From Prorocentrum cordatum (taxonomy: Eukaryota > Sar > Dinophyceae > Prorocentrales > Prorocentraceae), in assembly GCA_963575745.1 (NCBI GenBank), contig CAUYUJ010016697.1:148618-212617 (forward strand): 64,000 bases of DNA, read 5' to 3'. Position 1 is the first letter of the stretch. Each line of letters begins with the position of its first letter. The position numbers and the translations under genes are program-made. The notes under the pieces were generated by a model. The model did no database searches. It had not been told where the DNA came from and was given only the letters and a program-made list of their open reading frames with translations. Positions 12,770 to 24,740 of this stretch are shown here, piece by piece.

Positions 12770-12932
12770 CTCTAGGGCTACAGAGCTATGGGGCTACAGG
12801 GCTCTAGGGCTATGGGTCATCGGGCTATAGGGCTATAAGGCTATGGGGCTATAGGGCTATAGGGCGGCTATAGGGCAGGGCTATAGGGCTATAGGGCTGT
12901 GGGGCTACGGGGCTCTAGGGCTATAGAACAGA
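12770..12932 (+). repeat. 8-bp GGGCTATA minisatellite
   Basis: About 20 head-to-tail units of GGGCTATA with variants such as GGGCTACA, GGGCTCTA and GGGCTGTG. Two interior units are expanded. The G3-repeat style resembles a degenerate telomere-type repeat, but the 8-bp unit is not a standard telomere unit. Confidence 0.9.
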
Positions 12933-14735
12933 ATAGTCCACATGTGTGTGCTTCTGCTGAGGTCTGCTCTGCGCACGAATGGGCAAGGGAAAGCGTAGTA
13001 GTATCCCCTCCCACAGCTCACTTCACCTCTCCTTTCTGCTTGTCCTATACCCCTGGAGTAACTGGCACCATACTTCAACTGTACATCGGCATTGTTTACC
13101 AAATCGTGCGCACACGTAAGATGACCATCGTGCGTATTCCTGATTCGTTGGCAGCCGCACAGCTTCGAAATACTTGCGAAAATACGCCAGAGCCACCACT
13201 GACGGTGACATTACAAATCGCAGATCGCTGCTACATATTCATTACGATGTATTTACCATTCACTGCGGCATTGTATGAGTCATCTCATAATCGGTGCGGT
13301 TTGTTCATCCGCTACTGACTACTATGCTTCATGCTTACCACCGCAGGAATGACCTGTGATATCTGCCTCTCCATGCACATCCAAGAATACCGCCAGCAAG
13401 ACCTACGCGTAGGAGCGACCCATGAGGATCGCACATGAATGGCGGCCACAGGGACTACCAAACGAAATTCGTCGGAATCGCTTGGTGCAGATCCCAACTG
13501 ACTCCGCGGCGAGATATCCGATTCCACGACACTAAATCGACAGTCCTATGGACGAACCGAGTTGAATAATGATGAAAGTAACCCGTTGGCATGTTTCCCA
13601 GTGCAAACATCCACATGAGGTGTAAGAGAGCGATGCTACTGCATAAGAAGAGCAAAGGAAAAACTAATGCTTTTCTGCTCGGCCTGCAGACGCTGCCAAC
13701 GACACTGGTGAGGCGGTTGACCCTGGCGAGGCCCACACCACAGCTGGCGAAGCCGGCACCGGGGCTGGTGACTCGAGCGGCATCGTGCCATCGCCGCCAG
13801 GGCTGCCTCCCCGCCGCCCTCTTGATAAGAGGTTCAGAGGACACCGCTGGGGCACTGGCTGTTCCACGAAGGCAGAAGAAATCCATCGCAAACATGGCAA
13901 TTGCGGTCGCATCGAAACAGAGTGCGGCATTGCCGACACCAACAGCTCGACCAGAGCACTATGGTGCGAACATCCCGATTGGCCTGCAAGGGAATCGGCA
14001 AGACCTGGCAGACACAATGCATATCGGGGGTAACATTATCCGACGCCGATCGTGTTTTCTGACGCAAATCCCTGCGTGCTGGTGTCGTTCATGAGAAAAC
14101 ATCGCTGCACATTCACACGCTTACGGGAAGCACCCGCTTGCCGATCATCCCTTCATGCGGAGCCCTCAACCCTTCCGAACAACACAAAGCTGCTAGTATA
14201 ACGACCCATGACCACGCAAAGACGTTGCCAAGGCAGCTCGAGAACATGGCACTCCAAGACGCCTCCAAGTCGGCCCAAAGACCAGAGCCCCCTCTGGGAT
14301 CATTCGAAGCTGACCGTGCCCAAGAGATCCTAGGCAGCCCGCGGATGAGCCCTCGCATGCCAAAGATTTTACGGCACGTGGGGTGTGCCGATAACTCAGA
14401 CTTACGCTTTCTCACCTCGACATGAAGCCGCGAGTCTCCACGAACGTCTGCAGTCAAGACGCCGAATTACAAGGACCACCTCTGGCTCCAGGGGGGGCTC
14501 TGGTTCTCGGGCCGTTCCTTCGATCTCGTTCGGACGACCTGCTCGTGGCCGAGGCTCGTCATGTCCAGAAAGGCCATCGACGCTCCTCACGGCAGTACGA
14601 TGGACGCGTCACCGGCACCGCCAGCACGGGCATCGGCACCAGCATCACCGCCACCGTCAGCACACTCGCTCCCCGCTGCTCTCACCGAACGGGCTCCACT
14701 CTCCCTCACACTCCCCGCGGGGAAGTGGACGGGGG
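12933..14735. other. Non-coding, no gene seen
   Basis: Mixed-composition sequence. Open frames on the plus strand (13591-14094) and the minus strand (13455-13895) show no family signature. No repeats were recognised. Confidence 0.35.
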
Positions 14736-17700
14736 GGGGGGGGGAGGACGGAGGAGGAGGAGGAGGCAGACGCGGCGATCGCTTCGATCAACGCCGGCGC
14801 AACCTAGCAAAACAAAGAGAGGGAGTGCCCTTATTGAAGGGGAATGGAAGGAGTACAGTAGCCCAGGGAGCTGAGAGCAACCGCCCGCTCGAAAGTCAGC
14901 TCAAGGGGCTAGTCATCTGGGAGAAAGGGGTCTTCGGATCCGCAGCGGGTCCACGAACGGACCCGGTTCACAACCCAGGCACCCAGCGCAACCGCTCCTG
15001 GAGGAGGAGGCAGGAGGAGAAGAGGAGCAGGAGGAGAATGGGGAGGGGTCGATGACGGAGCGGGGGTGGAAGGGGAGGGGAGGGGAGGACGGAGAGGAGA
15101 GGGGGGCAAGCTTGGTGCGCGCCATCTGACATCCTACGCCTCCCACCCATCCATTATCATTGCGCTGATTTGTATCCATCCGCCGCGCAATCAGACAACG
15201 ACTAGTGGATCTGTATACACTGGACGGAGGAGGAGGAGGAGGGGGAAAAGGTGGCGGATTGAGTTGGAGGATCAGCAAGAGGAGGGTGAGGAAGGAGGAG
15301 GACGAGGAGGAACAGCAGCAGCATGAGCAGGAGTGGGAGGAGCGGGATAATCAGGAGGACCAGGGGAAGGCGGAAGGGAGAAGAGCGGGGAGACAACGTC
15401 GACGAAGGACTCGGATCCAGCAAAGTGGCCCGCGCTGGGGCGAAAGCCCCAGTCTGCACGACGGAAGCAACAGCGCCGATCCTAAAATGAGGCGCGCGTT
15501 GCAGCGGGGGCACCGTGTCGAAACACCGACAACTTGCCGATCTCGAAAGCACATAAAAGATCAAATCTTGAAAACCAGATTTACACGACAAAGACACGGA
15601 GAGGACGGGCCACTTCCAAGACGTGGTCGGGGGAGAGAGGAGCGTAGTACTCATATGGAGTAATTGCACAGGTAGGTGGAGGGGGGAGAGAGCGAGGGGG
15701 GAGGGGGAAGGGGGGAGGGAGAGGAAGGGAGAACGGAGGGGGGTAGGGGGGAAAAAGAAAGAGAAAGAGGAAGGGAGAACGGAGGGGGGTAGGGGGGGAA
15801 AGGTACCGATACCACTACTCCTCGGATCTCTCCCAGGGCGCGTTCTGACCAGGATCTCGAAGCGAATCCAGCGGTGGTGACGAGGGCCTCCCAAGGGGCC
15901 CAAAAATAGCGAAAACGAGGGAAGGGTAGCGGTATGGGTACCTGTCCCTCCTCTGGGAGAGGGGGCGGAGGAGGAGAAAGTGCCCGCCCAGCTGCCTGCA
16001 GCCTGCAGTTCCTCGCCCGCGGCGGGCGGCGCCGCGCTGGGCGGCCGCTCGGGGATCTGGCCTGGCCTGGCTGCGCCCGGGGAGAACCAAAATCGACGCA
16101 GGGCCAGGCAGGCCTGAGCTCCCAGATCTCCAACGATATGTCGCTGCGCCGTCTGTTCTGAACGCCTGGGGCCACGAACAAAATCGTCGGATATCCCGGC
16201 TGGATCGAATCGTGACGGATCGGATTGCCAGCGAATCGTCCCGATTCGGACCGAAATCGGATCTCAGCGCCCCGCTCAGACTGGCTCCGGCCAGTGCCGG
16301 CGAATCGGGCCGAATTGAATCTAATCGGATTCACGGGGCCAGCGAGTCGAATAGCATCGAATCGGATCGCAGGCGGGCCTGGCTGCCCAGAGGAAGGATC
16401 TCAGGAAAGCCCGAAGACCCAAGCTGCCCCAAACCCAAGCTAAACCGCGCGAGCGCTTCGCGCGCTCATGATTTGGCGCAAAAGAAAAGCGCTGTCAAGA
16501 CACAGCGGCAGGGTGCAGGCCAGGGACAGCGGGCAACAAGCAAAAACAAAAAGATGCGGGAACACCGCAAGTGGAAGTTCAAGCGTCGGGAACGCGGAGG
16601 CAGTAGCCCCCACTCCTCCACCACCCACAGTTCTTGGCGTCGCGGCCCCGCGCGCGGCGGCACGGCGCAGGGCTGGTCAAGCGGAGAGCACGCGGTCTGG
16701 GCCAGCTCACGCAGCGTGGAGAAGCGGGGTCCGCCCATAGGGCATCGACAGTCACACTTGCGAGGGGCAGTCGCGAGGGGATCCCACCACCACCCACAAC
16801 CACACCCCTCGCAGGAGGGGAGGTAGCACGGGGCAGCGGGAAGGAGCGGGCAGAGCTTCCCGCGGCCAGCTGGGGGCAAGATGTGCGGGAGCACAGGGGC
16901 AACGGGAGCAGAACGTCGACAGGAGAGCGGGAGGGCAAGAGAAGATTCCCTCTGGGATGTGGGCCCAGAATTGGCACTGTGGGAGGCCTGGTGGATACTG
17001 GCCCGTGGCCCCTCTCGCCAGGAGGAGAGCGAAGAGAAGGAGAGGAGGAGGAGACGGAGGAGGAGGAGGAGGAGGAGGAGGAGGAGGAGGAGGAGGAGGA
17101 GGAGGAGGAGGAGGAGGAGGAGAGGCGACGGGCCGAAGAGTGAAAAGAGGATCCAGGCGGAGAAACATATGCGGGGGAAGCTGGGAGCAGGAGCGAGGAA
17201 CGGCGAGGAAAAGGGGGGGAACGATGGGGCGAGGAGCGAGGAGCCGCGAGGAGCGAGGAGCGAGCAGCCAGAGCGAGGAGGGCGGGGAGGGAGCCAGGGG
17301 CGGAGGCACGAGGAGGAGGGCGAGCAGGAAGCCGAGGAGCGAGGCGCGAGGAGAGCGGAGCGGGCGGCGCGCCCGCAGCCCTCGGGTACTGGCCGCGCGG
17401 CGGCCCGGCGGGCGAGGAAGGCGACCGTGGCCGCGACGAGCAGCACGGCCACCTGCGGGGGTCCATCCGCACAGGAGGGGCAGGCCAGCGGGGAGGGGCG
17501 GGAGGGAGAAGCAGCAGGGAGGGAGGAAAGGAGGGGGGCGGAGGAGGAGGAGGCGGCGGAGGGGAGGGAGGAAAAGGAGGAGGAGGAGGAGAGGAGGGAG
17601 AGAGGCGAAGGAGGAGGAAGAATAATAAGAAGAAAGATCAGAGCGAGGGGGAGTAATTGCGATGAAGAGAGGAAGGAGGAGGGGCGAGCGAGGAGGGAGA

Positions 17701-17885
17701 GGAAGGAAGGGGGGAGGAGGGAGGAGGAGGAGGAGGAGGAGGAGGAGGAGGAGGAGGGGAGGGGAGGGGAGGAGGAGGGAGGAGGGAGGTGGGAGGTGGG
17801 AGGAGGAAGGAGGAGGAGGAGGACGAGGAACAGGAGGACGAGGAAGAGGAGGAGGAGGAGGAGGAGGAGGAGGAGGAGGACACCA
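14736..17885 (+). repeat. Purine-rich low-complexity region with (GGA)n tracts
   Basis: Long stretches are almost entirely G and A on the plus strand, with (GGA)n/(GAG)n runs at about 17045-17130, 17722-17760 and 17845-17880, and G/A-rich blocks at 15000-15110 and 15670-15800. Poly-Glu, poly-Arg and poly-Gly frames on the plus strand and Ser/Pro/Leu frames on the minus strand follow from this bias, and I do not call them genes. Between 16200 and 16380 the motif GAATCGG and relatives recur about ten times as a dispersed short repeat. Confidence 0.85.
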
Positions 17886-18714
17886 GCTCGAAAAGAACAG
17901 AGCGGACGGCCAATTGCGAGAGAACGCGATCTAGCGAGCGAAGTCCAGCGTGCGGAAGTCTGCGCCCATGATGGGCTACCACGCACTGGGACTTTTTTGG
18001 GAGGAAAGGAGAACGAACAACCCAGCCACAACCTCTACAAGCGAACCGTGAGAGATGCTGACGGCAGCAAGCGTGCCCAGCAGAACTTGACACCTCAGAA
18101 AAAATGTCAATTGAACGAAGCAAACACTCGCCAGGCTAACCCGGAGCGCCCTGCAAGCCGACCTGCAAAAAGCAAGCTCGCGAAGAGAACCTTGGCCTGG
18201 AATAGAAAGAAAGGTGGCGGTAAGCACTAATAGCGACCTGTGACAAATAATGCCCAGGCAACCTTCCGTGCAGAGGAGAAGGAGGGGGGAAAGGAGGCAA
18301 GAGCGGGGAAGAGCGGGGAGACACAAGCCCACCAAATGTGGTACAAACTAGAGCGCAATACGAAGCCTGGTGAAATACCACGCAAGCCTACACGCTTTCG
18401 AACACGGAGCGGCCTGGCGGCACCTCGACGAAGTAAAATAAGAACCTAAGAGAAGGCAAGCACACAGGGCTGATCCGGTCCGCCAAAGCAACGACCGAAG
18501 GGAAAGAGGCGAGAGAGCCAGGAAAATTGTAAAAAAAAGAGCCTCGCAAGCAGCGCGGAACATGAACAATGGCACGGCGAAAGTGGATGCCACCTCCTCC
18601 CACGAGGCGGCGGCCGCCGAATTCGCCCCCCGGCCCCATCTGAGCCACTGACCACTCCCGAGGCAGTCAGCCTCCGCGGCCACGCGGGCACTGGGGCGTA
18701 ACTGCACGAATTTC

Positions 18715-19260
18715 CGCCCCGAGCCACGCTACGTACACAGCTTTGACTCCGAGGGTGCCAGGACAGATAAACAGTGCGAGCGCTGGGTCTGGGATGTCGG
18801 CCACGCTCTCACGGCAGCGCGCGCGGGCTACGCGGGACTGCAACTGCGCTCCGCTCGCCGTGCTGCGCGAAATCATTCGTGCACACCTTTAGGGAAGGAG
18901 GCGAGGGAGGGAGGACGGAAGAGGAGAGGAGGAGGGGCAGAAGGGAGGGGTGCTGCGCGAAAGTCCGCCCCTAGTCGGGCCACACCCTTTTGACTCCGAG
19001 TGTGCGCGTTATCGGCCGCACTGCCGGGACAGAAAAAGGATGGCGAGGACAGAATCGGGAATGTCGGCCACGCTCGCACGACAGGGCGCGCGGGCCGCGC
19101 GGACCTGCACTCCGCCCGCCATGCTGCGCGACCTCACTTCTGCACACATGGAAGGAGGAGGGAGGCGAGGGAGGGAGGAAGCAGGGGAGGGGGAAGAAGA
19201 AGGGAGCTGCCGGGCACGCACATGATCGGCCACGCGGCCGACGACTGCACCTGCGCAGGG
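18715..19260 (+). repeat. ~260-bp degenerate tandem duplication
   Basis: Two units, starting near 18715 and 18966, share GACTCCGAG, ATGTCGGCCACGCTC, a TGCTGCGCGA block and a GAGGCGAGGGAGGGAGGA tail in the same order at offsets of 246-267 bp. A partial third unit follows 19200. No coding function is apparent. Confidence 0.75.
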
Positions 19261-19984
19261 CGTAACACATGCAACGGAGCTGGTGCGCGGCCTCAGCGAG
19301 AAGTTCTGTAGAGCCACGCGCGGCTGGATGGGCCGGTGCACCGACCGAGAAGGGAGCAGGGAGCGGAGGGGTAGAGGAACGGAAAAGGAGGGGAGGAGGC
19401 AAGGGGGATGACAGTGCGAAGGCCAAGTGGCCACGCCTCAATCGGGACGCGGGCGCTGGAAGGCGGAAGCGACCAAGCTCATGGTTTGGCATGCCCCTGG
19501 GTGGCCTCCCGCACAAAGCCGACAAACAACGCCACACACGCCGAAGCAGAAGAGCCGTGTCGGATGGCGTTGCGCGTCCAAAACAGCGCGTAGAGCGCAA
19601 TGGTTCTGGCCGCCGCAGCAGTAGCCGGTGCCCCATACGGTTTCGCAGCGTGCGGGATAATGCCCAAGAATTCCTCAAGCCATCTTTCTAGCGTGAGTTT
19701 GCGTAGATTTAGCGTCCTCGAGCAAGCACAACGGAAATAGTACAGAATGCGCAGTGTTCGATGCTATACTCAGCCCTGCACCTGTACATGCATTGGCCAT
19801 TGCCTTGCATGCGGCGGCGCGTCAGCCATCCGTTGAAGGCATTGCGGATTTGGCAGGCTCCAAGATGCGCAGCCACCTGCTGACCTGTGGCCAGGCAGGG
19901 TCGGAGAGCGCCACCGGCCGTGACGGGCGCGAGCGTACGCACGAGCAGGGCCCTCGCACTGAGGGTTGAGGGGCTCTCTCACCC
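19261..19984. other. No gene seen
   Basis: GC-rich sequence between the tandem duplication and the helicase remnants, with only short open frames. The minus-strand frame that enters from 20096 becomes low-quality below about 19960, so the degraded gene probably ends there. Confidence 0.35.
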
Positions 19985-20690
19985 TGGCCTGCCAGCCCGC
20001 GCGCTTCTGAACGTCATGGCCGTCGTGGCAGAAAATTGAAGCCTCCGCGCGAAACAGGCGTTCCCAGGCTTGTACTTGACGAAGTGCCTCGTCCAAAGAG
20101 ATGCCAAGGGCCGCCTCGAGGACGTCGCCGATGGCATGGGGCCAGGGTAGGACGGGGCTCGCGCATCAGCAGGAGCATCATCACCAACACGCTGTTGGCC
20201 CAGGACCGGCTAATTGACGTCCCAGAGGGGCCATAGAGCTGGTTGTCAAAGACGGGGTCGGTGTGGCTGTGAGGCCCCGTGCGGGCGTGGAGGTGCTCGT
20301 AGCCGGGTTGGCCCTGGGGGCGGCAACACTCGCAGGTGGACTTGCTCCATGCGTAGGGGGGGGACCTGGTGGTACGGACAGGGGGGCTGATCCGCGGCTC
20401 TCCTCCAGCGCTGATCCGCGGCTCTCCTCCAGCGGTTGTCCCCATGGCACCCCTTGGGCGGGGGGAGCAGTCTCTCCTCGGGGATGCCTGCGCCAAGGTC
20501 GGCGCTGGGCTGGAGTCCTGCTACCTGCAGCAGGCATGCCCAGGTGGCGGTGTACAGGTAATTGGAGGGGTCCAGCCCAAGCTCGCCGTCGTAGAGGTAA
20601 CCGTCGTTGCTCACCATCTTGCGACTGCTCAAATAGGTCCCTGGGTGCGTCGCCAGGTCCGTGCAGGTGCGAGTGCAGGCTGAGGACGCA
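19985..20690 (-). pseudogene. Degraded coding sequence downstream of the helicase fragment
   Basis: Three pieces look protein-coding but lie in different minus-strand frames. They are a piece near 20650-20530 (reads HPGTYLSSRKMVSNDGYLYD, then NYLYTATWACLLQVAG), a Cys/His-containing piece near 20355-20180 (STCECCRPQGQPGYEHLHA), and a piece near 20150-19990 (AIGDVLEAALGISLDEALRQ). At least one stop and two frame changes separate them, so this is a broken gene or one with unseen introns. A 24-bp tandem duplication (20388-20436) adds RWRRAADQ twice in one frame. It may be the tail of the helicase gene upstream. I do not recognise the domain. Confidence 0.4.
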
Positions 20691-21290
20691 CTATAAGACG
20701 GTGGCAAAGGCAGGGTCCAAGAGTAGGGCGGTGCCAGTGGCTTGCAGCTCCTCGGCGAGTCTCTCCCAGCTGTGGCCTTGGGGTAAGCGGCTGTCGTAGA
20801 AGATCTGGAAGCCGAGGGCGCGCTGGTCGGCCTTCTTCCGCGATTGTCCTGCTCGGCTGCATACTGGGCTTGCTCTTCCTGGTTGAGGTTGGGGGTCTCG
20901 GATAGGTGCCTGCTGGATTTTGTAGTAGGTGAAGCCTGGTGTCTCGTCCAGCTGCCGTCGCGTTCCAGGGGCTCCGGTAAACTGAGTCCAAAGCCCAGCC
21001 TCGTCCGCCCAGTCGGCGAGGGTGTGTATCTGGGGTTCGGTGGCGGAGGCGGCCATCTTCGCGTTCAGTTTCACGATTGCGCCGTCTTGTGCCCGGGTGA
21101 ATGCGACGTTGATCCGGTGGGGGTCGTCGACGAAGCCCCACTGTCCGCAGGAGTTGGAGCGGGTGGTGCACAGGATTACCAGATTGGCCTCATCTCCCTG
21201 GCTGCCGTCAATGGTCGAAACGCTGATGAGGCCTCTCTCGAATAGTTGTCGACAGGTGTGCTCGAGGCCGCTGAATTGGAAGTCAAGGCC
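20691..21290 (-). pseudogene. C-terminal fragment of a UPF1-like superfamily 1 helicase
   Basis: Minus-strand reading from about 21290 to a stop at 20691. Seen: a motif V block VSTIDGSQGDEANLVIL at about 21221-21171, then GFVDDPHRINVAFTRAQ at about 21135-21087, which is motif VI. The spacing and wording match the RecA2 lobe of UPF1/SMUBP2/ZNFX1-type SF1 helicases, where the motif VI Arg contacts the NTP. Motifs I-IV are absent: upstream sequence runs into a CA/CG dinucleotide tract (21487-21525) and low complexity. The ~110 residues after motif VI (LADWADEAGLW and later WERLAEELQATG) are not diagnostic. Either this is the last exon of a gene whose earlier exons are lost or outside the window, or it is a fragment; I favour a fragment. 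Confidence 0.65.
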
Positions 21291-21486
21291 GTTGAGGGGG
21301 CGGCCTGCCTTCCGAACACTTGCCCATTGGGGAATCCTTTGCCTTGCACTGGTCCTTTCGGGGGCGTGCGGGCGTGTGGGAGCGTGGAGGCGCGGGAGCT
21401 GGGGGGGGGACCTTTGGGGTCGGACCCACCCTTGCCCTTGTTCTTGGGCTTGTCGTGATAGGCCTGTAGGAAGGTTGCGGAGTCGA

Positions 21487-21525
21487 CACACACACACACA
21501 CACACACGCGCGCGCGCGCGGGCGC
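21487..21525. repeat. (CA)n-(CG)n alternating purine-pyrimidine tract
   Basis: A run of about 12 CA/AC dinucleotides passes directly into about 8 CG/GC dinucleotides. Such tracts can adopt Z-DNA when negatively supercoiled; no function is implied here. Confidence 0.9.
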
Positions 21526-21529
21526 ACTC

Positions 21530-22370
21530 GAGACAACTTGACCTCCTATAACCGACGCAGTAGTCCAATGGTACTATACACTCGCGCGGCCTGCTGGCGG
21601 TAGCCCCTGACCCAGGACGAGGGGATCGCGCAAGACCGCGGCGTTGCAGGAGGAGGAGGACGAGGAGGGGGAGGAGAAGAGAAAGGAACAGAAGTGGCGC
21701 CGACGGATTCGCCCGACGGGCGCCCTGCGCACCTGCGTCTGTCGCGGGCGGCTTCGGCCGCCGCCGTCGGTACGGAGGGGAGGATGGGAGAGGGAGAGGC
21801 ATGGGACCACTTAATTACGCATTGGAATGACGGGACAACGGGTCGGGGGAGCAGTATGCACTGGAACCACCGAGGGGGGACGAACCACGTGATCTGTGAG
21901 CCAGTAAGCATGGACTCATAACCGAAAGGCGAAGCATTCCGTTGAGGGCCCAGATGAGGATGTAGGGCGAGTGAAGATGAAAGGCAGGAGGAGCAGAAGG
22001 GAGAAACCAGGAAGGAGCACCGCGTAATTGGCGGTCAAAGTAAAAACGAAGTCCAAACACGTCAGCAGGGGGGGAGGGAATCACTGCTCCCCGATAAGCC
22101 TCGCACAGCCTCTAGGCGACGACAGTGGGTCTGATAAGCGTGACCCTAGAGGCGAGGTGCTCCCGCGTCGAACTGCGAGCGCCGCGCGTCGTACGCCCGT
22201 CAGCCCAACAGTCCTTACCTGAACCGTTTTCAGTCGAAACGCCCCGAGTCCTGCGAGCGCTGTAGCGCTGTACAAATACGGCGGGATGCTGAAGAGCAGA
22301 GGGAAGAGGAAAGGCGGAGGGAGGAAGGAAGAAACATACAGCCGACATGCCGCGCACGCTCCGTGCAAGA
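21530..22370. other. No gene seen
   Basis: GC-rich sequence with a GGA-rich patch at 21645-21690. Open frames are proline- and arginine-rich and not convincing. Confidence 0.3.
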
Positions 22371-22371
22371 T

Positions 22372-22411
22372 GAGAGAGAGAGAGAGAGAGAGAAAAAAAA
22401 AAAAAAAAAAA
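22372..22411 (+). repeat. (GA)n-(A)n microsatellite
   Basis: About 11 GA units followed by a run of 18 A residues. Confidence 0.95.
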
Positions 22412-23180
22412 TGGAGGTGGTGAATGGCGGATGGCTTTCAAATAATACCGTCGACTCCAACGGACAAAGCGACAGGGACAAGGTAGCAGGGGAAGAGAGG
22501 GGCAGGGAGGGGGACGGTAACGGGCACGGGGAGGGAAAGGCGGAGGGGGAGAAGGAGGAGAACGGAGAAGTGCGCGAGGGAGCGATGGAGGGACGCGGGC
22601 GGAGGAGGGGCAGGGGGCAAAAATTAGCAGGCCCCACCAGCATGCCCACGACCACGCTGGAAGGCCCCGCAGCCTCATCCGCGCTGCCCTGGCCCGGAAT
22701 AGAGCAACGCAGGAAGAGAGAGACATGGAATGGCGTCGAGGAGACCGACGAGAGGGACGGACAGATACGCCGATGAAGAGGCTCGTGAAGCGCATGGCCT
22801 CCTGGCCCTCCTCCCTGCCTCCCTGCCTCCTCGCTCTCGTCGACCGTGTCCTGATGCAAGCTGTGTTCCTGCTTTGCTGGCGCGGCCTCTCTTCGGCGCG
22901 CAAACCAGGATGGGGTCCAGGAGAAGGCGCCAAGAGAGGGCGGCGGACCCTCTAGGGATTCGACCGCGGACGCGAGAGGGGAAGGCCTCGTGAGGCGCGT
23001 AGGCAAATCCGCCGACCCTGTCGGCGTGTGGAAGAGGCTTCTCCGTCTGCCTCCTCTTCGTCGTCGTCCTCTTCCTTTCCCTTGTCCCATAGCGTCTTCT
23101 CCTTTTCCGGGGCCTCCTCCTCAAGCGTGTCGGTCCAGACCGAAATTGAGCAACGTCGTCATTGAGTCGAAGGGAAGCCC
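22412..23180. other. Purine-rich non-coding stretch
   Basis: The plus strand from 22480 to 22760 is G/A-rich; the rest is mixed. Long opposing open frames are composition artefacts. No family was recognised. Confidence 0.35.
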
Positions 23181-23299
23181 CTTCCCTTTGATCCCTTCCC
23201 CGGCGCCGGGGGGGGGTCCCGGGGAAGGACCCGGGGGAGGACCAGGGAGGAGGACCCTCGAGAGCACCCGGGGAAGGTCCTGGGTCAGATATGCAGCCC

Positions 23300-23860
23300 C
23301 CCCCCCTGAACATGAACTCCAAGATCGCTCATGTAGCCCTCGATGGCTCCAGATCGCTCCCAAGAAACCTACTAGAGGCTCGAAGATCGCGCCAAGACGT
23401 CTCCAAGTAGCCACAGAAGCTTCCAAGAACGCTTCCGATATGGCTCCAGGTAGTCCCGGAGCCTCCCAAGAACGCTCCCGAGAGGCCCAAATCATTGAGT
23501 TCCCGTAGGGAAACGTACACTTTTGGCCTATACGACTTTTCGGCCTTCACGGCGTTGAAGACAATCCAAGGAGCCCCCAAGAAGACCCCAACACGGCTCA
23601 AGAGGCTCCCAAGAGGCGCCCAAAACGGCCCAAGAAGGCGCCAAGACGGCCCCAGAGGCTACCAAGACGGCGCATGAAGGCCCCAAGAGGCGCCCAAGAC
23701 GGGGAACCCCAACCAAAAATCCGAGCCTTCCGCCCCAAGCTGCTCCCTATAGGCCCCGAGAAGCCCCCAAGAGGCCCCAGGAGACCCCGAAGAGGCCCCC
23801 AAGAGGCCCCAAGAGGCCCCCAAGAGGCCCCCAAGAGGCCCAACAGATGCCACCTCCTCC
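23300..23860 (-). repeat. Degenerate ~10-bp CCCAAGAGG-type repeat
   Basis: Units such as CCCAAGAGG, GGCCCCAAGA and CTCCCAAGA recur with drifting spacing of about 10-11 bp. On the minus strand this reads as Leu-Gly-Ala-Ser-Trp-Gly-Pro repeats. I have seen this wording in predicted dinoflagellate proteins and regard it as translated repeat. A (CCT)n patch closes it at 23850-23910. A related array lies at 33680-34170. Confidence 0.75.
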
Positions 23861-23904
23861 TCCTCATCCTCCTCCTCCTCCTCCTCATCCTCCCCTCCCT
23901 TGCT

Positions 23905-24711
23905 CCCTCTCCTATGGTTCCTCGTCTGCCTCCTCCTCCGCTTAGGAACAGCTCGGCGCTGAGCCTGAGTTACGCAATCATGCCTGGTGATGCATCCAGG
24001 AATCTCTACGGTCTTCCCCACACCGCCGCCACCAGCCCTTGGTTGTTTCCCCTCACTGACAGATCGCTGTCTTCAGGGTCGGCGGCACCGGCCGTAAGGC
24101 CTTCGCAATAGAAAAATGAGAAAACAGAGAGAGAGAGAGACACAGACACACAAAACAAAACAAAATGCTACATCATGGAGCAGAGCTGGTGAAAGGGGAA
24201 GAAATAGAGAGAGACAGGGAATCACCAACAATCATGACAAGACTGTTTGCTTTTAGATGCACGCGTGTCATTGAACATGTATCTCCCAAACCCTCGATAC
24301 CAGCCCTCTTCGTCTTTGATCGTACCCCTTTTGTGGGGGGCATGTTTTCCTTCCCTGCCACGTGTAATTGGCGCAGCGCTTCAAACAGGAAGAGCACAAA
24401 TAACGGAAAAAGGAAGAGAGCGAGGAGGAAGAGAGTGGAGGAATGAAGGGAGGAGGGAAGGGGGCAAGAGGGAAGGAGGGAGGGAGAAGACGGGAGGACG
24501 ACAAGCGGGATCAGCAGTGGCAAGGAAGTCTCAGGAAAGAGCACGGCTCCTGAGTAAACTCGGTGGAAGTCACGAGCGAGAGCGCGGTTCCAGAGCGCCG
24601 AGAAAGCGATTCGTGAATAGATTGTAAAGACGTCTCAGGCGAGAGCGCGATTCCTGGATAAACTGCAAGGAAAACCCGAGCGAAAGTCAAATTGCTCAAT
24701 AATCTGTAAAG
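23905..24711. other. No gene seen; short GA and CA repeats
   Basis: Includes a GAGA/CACA/CAAAA run at 24128-24165 and a G/A-rich patch at 24405-24500. From 24530 to 24690 several short AAAGCGCG/GAGAGCGCGATTCC-like pieces recur. No coding signal. Confidence 0.4.
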
Positions 24712-24740
24712 AATTATCCCGGCAAAGCAACCTAACAGCG

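Noticed and set aside
15205-15903. Pro/Leu/Ser-rich minus-strand frame as a membrane protein
   Set aside because: Hydrophobic runs come from CTC/CCT-rich DNA and not from ordered transmembrane segments.
16466-18230. Long Glu/Arg-rich (plus) and Ser/Pro/Leu-rich (minus) frames
   Set aside because: Both arise from G/A-rich low-complexity DNA, with no domain and mutually overlapping frames.
22112-23322. Overlapping Arg/Pro/Ser-rich minus-strand frames
   Set aside because: No domain or motif; strand composition bias explains them.
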